NCBI GenBank assembly: GCA_017404265.1
Contig: JAFRCS010000003.1
Span: 1-39,817, forward strand
Source: Mogibacterium sp.
GTDB taxonomy: Bacteria > Bacillota > Clostridia > Peptostreptococcales > Anaerovoracaceae
Length of the DNA: 39,817 nt
Reading direction: 5' to 3'
Below are positions 35,167 to 39,817 of this stretch, in pieces. The translations under genes and the position numbers were made by a program. Every line of letters begins with the position of its first letter. Position 1 is the first letter of the stretch. The notes beneath the pieces are model-generated. The model was not told the origin of the DNA, searched no databases, and saw only the letters and a list, made by a program, of their open reading frames with translations.

Positions 35167-36098
35167 CAAAACTCCTTCATAAGTTCTTCGAGCTCACGGA
35201 TCTCTTCCGCGTCCACGTCATCGAACATGACCTCAAGAGGCACTTCATCGCTGCGGTCCTTGCCCTTGCCGATGCGCTTGATCTCATCCTTGGTATAAGA
35301 GCGTATCTCCTGAGCAAAGACTTCTTCGCCCGTCTCAGGATCTCTGTCGATGGCGCGCGTGTTGATCTTGCCGTTGAAGTAGTCGACGTTGACTACCTTG
35401 GCGAGGCCCTCAGGCGTCTCGACTCTCTCGTTGTCCTTTGGCATGCCCTTACGTAGCTCCTTGTAAGTCTTGTCCTCGAAGTTGAGGCAGCACATGAGCC
35501 TGCCGCAGGTGCCGGATATCTTGGTCGGATTGAGCGATAGATTCTGCTGCTTTGCCATTTTGATCGAGACCGGATGGAAATCCGAGAGCCACTTGCTGCA
35601 GCAAAGCGGTCTTCCGCATATGCCGATGCCGCCCAGCATCCTGGCTTCATCCCTGACGCCTATCTGTCTCAGTTCTATCCTGTTCTTGAAGTGGCCCGCG
35701 AGGTCCTTCGCGAGTTCTCTGAAGTCCACTCTACCGTCTGCCGAGAAATAGAAGACTATCTTGGATCCGTCTATCATGTACTCAACATCGATGAGCTTCA
35801 TGTCAAGGCCGTGCTTCTCTATCTTTTCTGCGCACACCTTGAGCGCGTCCTCTCTCTTTCCGAGGTTTTCCTTATATTTTTTCAGATCCTCTGCAGTCGC
35901 CAAGCGTTCAACAGGCTTGAGTTCCGCGACGAGATCGGATTCATCGATCTCCCGGTTAGGGATGAGGATGTGCCCCAGCTCCATGCCTCTTGCGGTCTCT
36001 ACTATGACCATGTCTCCTGCTGCAAATGTCTGTCCCTGAGGATCAAAATAATATGTTTTGCCGGTCTTGGCGAAACCGACTCCGACTATTTCAACCAT
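35154..36098 (-). CDS. ricT: PSP1-domain protein RicT (YaaT)
   Basis: This is a 314-residue cytoplasmic protein. The PSP1 C-terminal domain carries the conserved cysteines C161, C166, C167, C198, C203 and C204 (GICGRPLCC and SGTCGRLMCCLNFE), which bind an iron-sulfur cluster in the RicA-RicF-RicT complex of Bacillus. That complex speeds phosphorelay to Spo0A and helps RNase Y mature messages. Its partners are not in this window. The ribosome site AAGGAG lies inside the last codons of holB, five bases before this gene. Confidence 0.92.
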   Translation of the reverse strand: MVEIVGVGFAKTGKTYYFDPQGQTFAAGDMVIVETARGMELGHILIPNREIDESDLVAELKPVERLATAEDLKKYKENLGKREDALKVCAEKIEKHGLDMKLIDVEYMIDGSKIVFYFSADGRVDFRELAKDLAGHFKNRIELRQIGVRDEARMLGGIGICGRPLCCSKWLSDFHPVSIKMAKQQNLSLNPTKISGTCGRLMCCLNFEDKTYKELRKGMPKDNERVETPEGLAKVVNVDYFNGKINTRAIDRDPETGEEVFAQEIRSYTKDEIKRIGKGKDRSDEVPLEVMFDDVDAEEIRELEELMKEFWWSV

Positions 36099-36103
36099 TA
36101 TGT

Positions 36104-36910
36104 TTATCTCCTTGTATTCGAATCTTTCAGCTCAAGATACAGTCTCTTGAGCGCTCTCGATCTGTCCATACCCTGTTCCATATCCGCGCGTGCTTTCTCG
36201 CAAAGCTCAAGCCTTACTGCCATGAGCGCCGGATCTTCACCGGCTGTCATGCGGTCTCTTGAGATGTCTTCCGCAAGCTGTATAAGCATCAGCGAGTCGG
36301 CCCGTGTTTTCACGCTTTTTTCCAGAGCGTCCCTGAATTCATGGAATGCTCTGCCCCCGTAGAGCATCCGCGCGGTTTCCCTGAGAACTTCCGCTTTTGC
36401 GCTCTCCTCTTCTTCCTCGAAATCATCCTGCACTCTGACAGAGCTGCAGCGCGATCTTACCGTACTGAGCAGGTGGTCCGGGTTCGATGAACCAAGCAGA
36501 AGTATGACGTTGCCACGCGGCTCCTCAAGTGTCTTGAGCAGCTTGTTCTGAACGGTCTCGCTCAGGCTGTCGGCGTCATCGATCACGCCGATAAGGAACC
36601 TTCCGTAAGCGCCCATGTCGAGTCTCTCGGCAAAGGCGGCCGCGTCCTCAGTCTTGTAGCCTGTCTTGCCGCTCATCTGCATGCGGACTATGTCCATCGA
36701 GGAACCTGCCGCGACCTGCCTGCAGGCAGCGCAGCGGCCGCAGGGCCTTGCGCTTACATCGGGATCAAGGCATTCAAGACCCATCGCCAGGTCTTTAATG
36801 AAAGCATCCCTTGCCGCGCCTGCTCTTCCCTCGACTATGTACGCGTGGGCCGAGCTTGCTCCGCCCGTTATATTCTCGATGATAGCGTTTACAGTCCTCT
36901 TGCTTTGCAC
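36104..36910 (-). CDS. holB: DNA polymerase III delta' subunit
   Basis: This is a clamp-loader subunit, 268 residues. The usual P-loop is degenerate (EGRAGAARDAF), as expected for delta', which does not bind ATP. The zinc-binding cysteines (CLDP...CGRCAAC) and the SRC motif (VRSRCSS) are present, and LLKTLEEP is a family block. The start is GTG at 36910, after GGAGGAGC, inside the end of tmk. Gene order tmk-holB-ricT is conserved with Bacillus. Confidence 0.93.
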   Translation of the reverse strand: MQSKRTVNAIIENITGGASSAHAYIVEGRAGAARDAFIKDLAMGLECLDPDVSARPCGRCAACRQVAAGSSMDIVRMQMSGKTGYKTEDAAAFAERLDMGAYGRFLIGVIDDADSLSETVQNKLLKTLEEPRGNVILLLGSSNPDHLLSTVRSRCSSVRVQDDFEEEEESAKAEVLRETARMLYGGRAFHEFRDALEKSVKTRADSLMLIQLAEDISRDRMTAGEDPALMAVRLELCEKARADMEQGMDRSRALKRLYLELKDSNTRR

Positions 36911-37518
36911 AGCTCCTCCAGGAAGCGATATATCTCGTCTTTTATCTCGTCCACCGTACCGGTCGCGTCTATCCTCTTGAACCTTTCAGGCTCCGCCTTG
37001 GCTATGGAAGCATAGCCCTCGCGGACTCTCGTGTGGAATGCCGTCGACTCCTGCTCAAGTCTGTCCGGATCTTTGTCATGTGTGGCTCTTGCCTTGCCTG
37101 TCTCCGGATCTATGTCGAGCCAGATGGTCAGGTCAGGTCTGAGGCCTCCGGTCGCGCGGTGATTCACCTCCGCTACCATTTCTCCCAGGCCCCTGCCATA
37201 TGCCTGATAAGCGATAGAGGAATCCACGTATCTGTCGCAGATAACGATCTCTCCACGTTCGAGGGCAGGCTCAACTATTTCTCTTACGTTCTGAGCTCTT
37301 CCCGCGGCATAGATGAGCATCTCGGTCACGGCATGCATCTCTTTGTTTGCCGGATCGAGCAGTATCGCTCTGAGTTTCTCTGCTATAGGCGGTCCGCCCG
37401 GCTCCCTGGTATGTGTCACGGTCATGCCCTTTTCAGCAAAGAACTTCTCTATATTTCTGATCTGAGTCGACTTGCCGGCTCCGTCGCCGCCTTCAAGTGT
37501 GATGAAAAGGCCTCTCAT
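36889..37518 (-). CDS. tmk: Thymidylate kinase
   Basis: This enzyme phosphorylates dTMP to dTDP. It is 209 residues with P-loop EGGDGAGKST (9-18), the REPGG segment, and CDRYVDSSIAYQ, which binds the substrate. It overlaps the small gene upstream by four bases (ATGA) and holB downstream by 22 bases. Its closeness to a clamp-loader gene links nucleotide supply to replication. Confidence 0.95.
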   Translation of the reverse strand: MRGLFITLEGGDGAGKSTQIRNIEKFFAEKGMTVTHTREPGGPPIAEKLRAILLDPANKEMHAVTEMLIYAAGRAQNVREIVEPALERGEIVICDRYVDSSIAYQAYGRGLGEMVAEVNHRATGGLRPDLTIWLDIDPETGKARATHDKDPDRLEQESTAFHTRVREGYASIAKAEPERFKRIDATGTVDEIKDEIYRFLEELCKARGL

Positions 37519-37760
37519 TTGCGCCTCTCTTTCCTGTTCTTTCTGCGGTTTTCGTCATTGCGTTTCCTGGCTTTTCGCTCCTCTGTCCTGGCCTTTGCCT
37601 CCTTGCCCGTCTCGATCCTGTCTCTGGCGAGCCTGGCCTTTTCAACATTATTCCTTTCGCGAATAAAAGCCAGCATCTTGTTGTAGATGTAAAGCGAGAA
37701 CGCAATCACCGGTGCCGCGATCAGTATTATAAGCAATATTTTGAAAATGATCGTTGTCAT
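37515..37760 (-). CDS. Small basic membrane protein upstream of tmk
   Basis: This 81-residue protein has one membrane span at about 5-28 (IFKILLIILIAAPVIAFSLYI), then a strongly charged tail (KARTEERKARKRNDENRRK) that ends KERRK. The tail should be cytoplasmic. The start has GGAG nine bases upstream. The stop overlaps the tmk start (ATGA), so it is coupled with tmk and is the first gene of the operon. I recognise no family; in Bacillus other small genes occupy nearby positions but are not similar by eye. Confidence 0.75.
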   Translation of the reverse strand: MTTIIFKILLIILIAAPVIAFSLYIYNKMLAFIRERNNVEKARLARDRIETGKEAKARTEERKARKRNDENRRKNRKERRK

Positions 37761-37813
37761 GTGTTTTCACTCCGTATGCCGCCGATAGGAACGCGCGGTT
37801 TTCTAACTGATTA

Positions 37814-37842
37814 ATTTTATTAGAAACAGTCTTATTCTTCAA
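37814..37842 (-). promoter_or_regulatory. Likely promoter of the tmk operon
   Basis: On the minus strand TTGAAG (37842-37837) and TAAAAT (37819-37814) are 17 bases apart. The pair lies 54 bases upstream of the small basic protein gene and overlaps the divergent promoter of the ABC exporter gene. Confidence 0.65.
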
Positions 37843-37851
37843 GATTAAGTG

Positions 37852-37857
37852 TATAAT
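37852..37857 (+). promoter_or_regulatory. -10 element for the ABC exporter gene
   Basis: A perfect TATAAT lies 24 bases before the chosen start codon. The -35 region (near 37829) is poor. It predicts a very short leader that begins just before a GGAG ribosome site. Confidence 0.5.
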
Positions 37858-37881
37858 AATCACATTATGGAGCAGAAACAG

Positions 37882-39654
37882 ATGTCAAATAAATATCTGC
37901 TGAAGCGTTTCTACCCGTACTTCAAGCCGTATCTGCACATACTTTTGTTCGACCTGTTCTGCGCGTCGCTCACAAGTGTATGCGATCTTGTGCTGCCTCT
38001 TATAGTGAGGTTTATCACCAACACCATTACGACCTCGCCTTCCGACCTGACTGTAAATCTCGTCGTCAGGCTGACCCTACTGTACCTGGCTCTCAGGATA
38101 ATCGACGTGTCGGCCAACTACTACATGCAGAACCGCGGTCACATAATGGGCGCCCGCATAGAGAAGGACATGAGAAAGGATCTCTTCGGAAAGTTCCAGG
38201 AGCTCTCCTACGGCTACTACAGCAGCAACAAGACAGGCCAGCTTATATCCCGCATAACCACGGACCTCTTCGACATAACAGAATTTGCGCATCACTGCCC
38301 GGAAGAATACTTCATCGCAGCAGTAAAGATAGTTGTGTCGTTCACCGTACTTATTCAGGTAAACGTGCCTCTGACGCTGCTGCTCTTTGCTCTCATACCG
38401 CTCATGCTTCTCTGCGCCATGAAGTTCAGGGTACGCATGCGCAACGCTTTCAAGTGGCAGAGATCCGAACTCGGCGAGATCAACTCGCACGTAGAGGACA
38501 GTCTGCTTGGCATACGCGTATCCAAGTCCTTTGCCAATGAAGACGTGGAAGAAGCCAGGTTTGAGGAAGGAAATGAGAGATTCCTCAGCACAAAGAAATA
38601 CGCTTACAGGAACATGGCCGGATTCAGAGGGGTCACCCGACTCTTTGATGGTCTGATGTACATATCCATCGTGTTCTTCGGTTCCGTCGCGCTTATTAAG
38701 GGAGCGATCACTGCCGGTGATTTCATAGCATATCTGATGTATGTGGCGGTGCTGCTTGAATCAGTACGCCGGGTCGTCGAATTCACGGAACAGTTCCAGC
38801 GCGGAATAACCGGCATCGAGAGATTCATTGAAATAATGGATACGGAGATCGAAATCGAGGACTCTCCTGACGCAGTCGACATGCCGGACGAGGTGCGCGG
38901 AGATATCGAGTTCGATAATGTTTCATTCTCTTACACCGAGGTAAGCGACCCTGATGATGTTGTAGATGAACAGGGAGAGACCTTCGTACTGAAGGGGCTG
39001 TCCCTTAAGATAAGCAGCGGCGAGAACGTCGCCATAGTTGGTCCGAGCGGCGCGGGCAAGACCACCTTCTGCAATCTGATACCGCGCTTCTACGATGTGA
39101 GCGGCGGAGCCATCCTTGTCGACGGCAAGGACATACGCGGCTACAAGGTGCGCTCTCTGCGTACAAGGATAGGCATGATGCAGCAGGAGGTATATCTGTT
39201 CTCGGATACTGTCGCGGGAAACATCGAATACGGAAAGCCGGGAGCGAGCCGCGAGGAAATAATAGAGGCGGCAAAGCTCGCGGGAGCCCACGAATTCATA
39301 ATGGAACTGCCTGACGGCTACGACACCTATGTGGGCGAGCGCGGGGCAAGATTGTCCGGCGGGCAGAAGCAGCGGATCAGCATAGCAAGGGTCTTCCTGA
39401 AGAACCCTCCTATCCTGATACTCGATGAAGCCACATCCTCTCTCGACAACGAGAGCGAACGTTACATACAGGAGTCTCTCGCCGAGCTTGCAAAAGGCCG
39501 TACCACCATCACGATAGCCCACAGGCTTTCTACGGTAAAGAACGCCGGCAGGATAATCGTGCTGACTGAGGGCGGTATAGCCGAGGAAGGCACACATGAT
39601 GAGCTTCTTGAAAAAGGCGGCATATACGCCGACCTGTACAATCTGACGATATAG
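37882..39654 (+). CDS. ABC exporter half-transporter (MsbA/LmrA type)
   Basis: This 590-residue protein fuses a six-span membrane domain to an ATPase domain. The membrane domain includes the outer-loop region YYMQNRGHIMGARIEKD. The ATPase has Walker A GPSGAGKTT, signature LSGGQKQR, Walker B ILILDEATSSLD and the switch His in AHRLS. About 15 acidic residues are inserted early in the ATPase domain (TEVSDPDDVVDEQGE). ATG at 37882 was chosen for its upstream GGAG; ATG at 37867 and GTG at 37849 are possible longer starts. It is alone on its strand, divergent from tmk. Such proteins act as dimers and export lipids or drugs; the substrate is unknown. Confidence 0.92.
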   Translation: MSNKYLLKRFYPYFKPYLHILLFDLFCASLTSVCDLVLPLIVRFITNTITTSPSDLTVNLVVRLTLLYLALRIIDVSANYYMQNRGHIMGARIEKDMRKDLFGKFQELSYGYYSSNKTGQLISRITTDLFDITEFAHHCPEEYFIAAVKIVVSFTVLIQVNVPLTLLLFALIPLMLLCAMKFRVRMRNAFKWQRSELGEINSHVEDSLLGIRVSKSFANEDVEEARFEEGNERFLSTKKYAYRNMAGFRGVTRLFDGLMYISIVFFGSVALIKGAITAGDFIAYLMYVAVLLESVRRVVEFTEQFQRGITGIERFIEIMDTEIEIEDSPDAVDMPDEVRGDIEFDNVSFSYTEVSDPDDVVDEQGETFVLKGLSLKISSGENVAIVGPSGAGKTTFCNLIPRFYDVSGGAILVDGKDIRGYKVRSLRTRIGMMQQEVYLFSDTVAGNIEYGKPGASREEIIEAAKLAGAHEFIMELPDGYDTYVGERGARLSGGQKQRISIARVFLKNPPILILDEATSSLDNESERYIQESLAELAKGRTTITIAHRLSTVKNAGRIIVLTEGGIAEEGTHDELLEKGGIYADLYNLTI

Positions 39655-39663
39655 ATGAAATAT

Positions 39664-39677
39664 AATAGCCCGGAACT
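39664..39677 (+). terminator. Half terminator-like stem abutting the right IS
   Basis: AATAGCCCGG (39664-39673) followed by AACT and then the IS end looks like the first arm and loop of a terminator whose second arm (CCGGGCTATT) was displaced. It lies ten bases after the ABC exporter stop codon. The missing arm is inferred. Confidence 0.4.
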
Positions 39678-39684
39678 TGAAGTG

Positions 39685-39721
39685 AACCCCTTTTGTTAGA
39701 CAGAATCTGACGAAAGGGGTT
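39685..39721 (+). promoter_or_regulatory. Strong hairpin covering the transposase ribosome site
   Basis: Bases 39685-39700 pair over their full 16 positions (two G-U pairs) with 39706-39721, loop CAGAA. The second arm contains the OrfA ribosome site AAAGGGG (39713-39719), and the first arm is mostly the terminal repeat. RNA that reads in from outside would hide the site, while transcripts starting inside the IS would lack the first arm. Several IS families use this protection against outside transcription. Confidence 0.75.
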
Positions 39722-39726
39722 TTGTT

Positions 39727-39817
39727 ATGTCAAGAAAAAGAAAGTATTCAGATGAGTTTAGACTTAGCGTAGTCAAAGAGTACCTATCAGGAACGAATGG
39801 TGGATTTGAAACGTTGT
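39727..39817 (+). CDS. IS3-family transposase OrfA, N-terminal fragment
   Basis: The first 30 codons of an OrfA protein are present, open at the window end. The N-terminus MSRKRKYSDEFRLSVVKEYL is the start of the helix-turn-helix domain of IS3/IS150 OrfA proteins, which binds the element's ends. AAAGGGG lies seven bases before the ATG, within the hairpin. Confidence 0.85.
   Translation, partial: MSRKRKYSDEFRLSVVKEYLSGTNGGFETL

Larger units (their letters stand above)
39678..39817 (+). mobile_element. 5' end of an IS3-family (IS150-like) insertion sequence
   Basis: The segment begins with an end reading TGAAGTGAACCCC (26-base repeat, 39678-39703), which matches the inverted end of the left element at positions 1-4, 6, 10, 13 and 20-26. 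It is followed by a strong hairpin and the start of an OrfA gene, and runs out of the window. It has the same orientation as the left element. Confidence 0.8.

Noticed and set aside
1..39817. A composite transposon bounded by two IS copies
   Set aside because: The interval contains core genes (murA, tmk, holB, ricT) in conserved order, which is not accessory cargo; two nearby insertions or contig ends at a repeat explain it better.

Overview
This looks like chromosomal DNA of a Gram-positive anaerobe of the Bacillota, most likely class Clostridia. The evidence is the paired GlgC/GlgD glucose-1-phosphate adenylyltransferase subunits, a class III fructose-1,6-bisphosphatase, a RicT (YaaT) gene beside holB and tmk, lipoprotein solute-binding proteins with GC-rich Shine-Dalgarno sites, and very tightly packed genes. 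I cannot place the genus from sequence alone. There are no rRNA or tRNA genes, CRISPR arrays or phage genes. Nearly all of the window is coding, mostly on the minus strand.

Layout, left to right. 1-139: 3' end of an IS3-family (IS150-like) insertion sequence, sitting inside what looks like the terminator of the next operon. 167-10061 (minus): a peptide-uptake operon read pepF-type peptidase, membrane protein, lipoprotein binding protein, OppB, OppC, OppD, OppF, small membrane protein. Several subunits are larger than usual, and OppC carries a ~200-residue outer-face insertion with internal repeats. 10183-16125 (minus): a second, compact Opp system (B-C-D-F, then the binding protein last with its own likely promoter). 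16143-34368 (minus): one long run starting at a strong promoter near 34350. It holds two small membrane-anchored proteins (one with a histone H1-like Lys/Ala tail), murA, class III fbp, a tiny membrane protein, prsW, glgB, glgP, glgC, glgD, glgA, an amylase-amylomaltase fusion and a HAD phosphatase-SGNH hydrolase fusion. 34403-37842 (minus): small membrane protein, tmk, holB, ricT, trmN-like methyltransferase, ended by a good terminator. 37852-39654 (plus): an ABC exporter half-transporter. 39678-39817: 5' end of an IS3-family element in the same orientation as the left one, again abutting half a terminator-like stem.

How the genes fit together: two peptide importers and a cytoplasmic oligopeptidase supply amino acids. 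The glycogen cluster covers precursor activation (GlgC/D), chain elongation (GlgA), branching (GlgB) and breakdown (GlgP, amylase/amylomaltase), and it is tied to gluconeogenesis through Fbp and to cell-wall precursor synthesis through MurA. This suggests an organism that ferments peptides and stores carbon as glycogen.

The most unusual items are the repeat-bearing OppC insertion, the HAD-SGNH fusion, the membrane-anchored Lys/Ala-tailed protein, the murA-fbp-prsW-glg transcription unit, and the two insertion sequences that both sit at the loop of terminator-like hairpins. The window ends 139 and 140 bases inside IS sequence, which fits a short-read contig broken at a repeated element.
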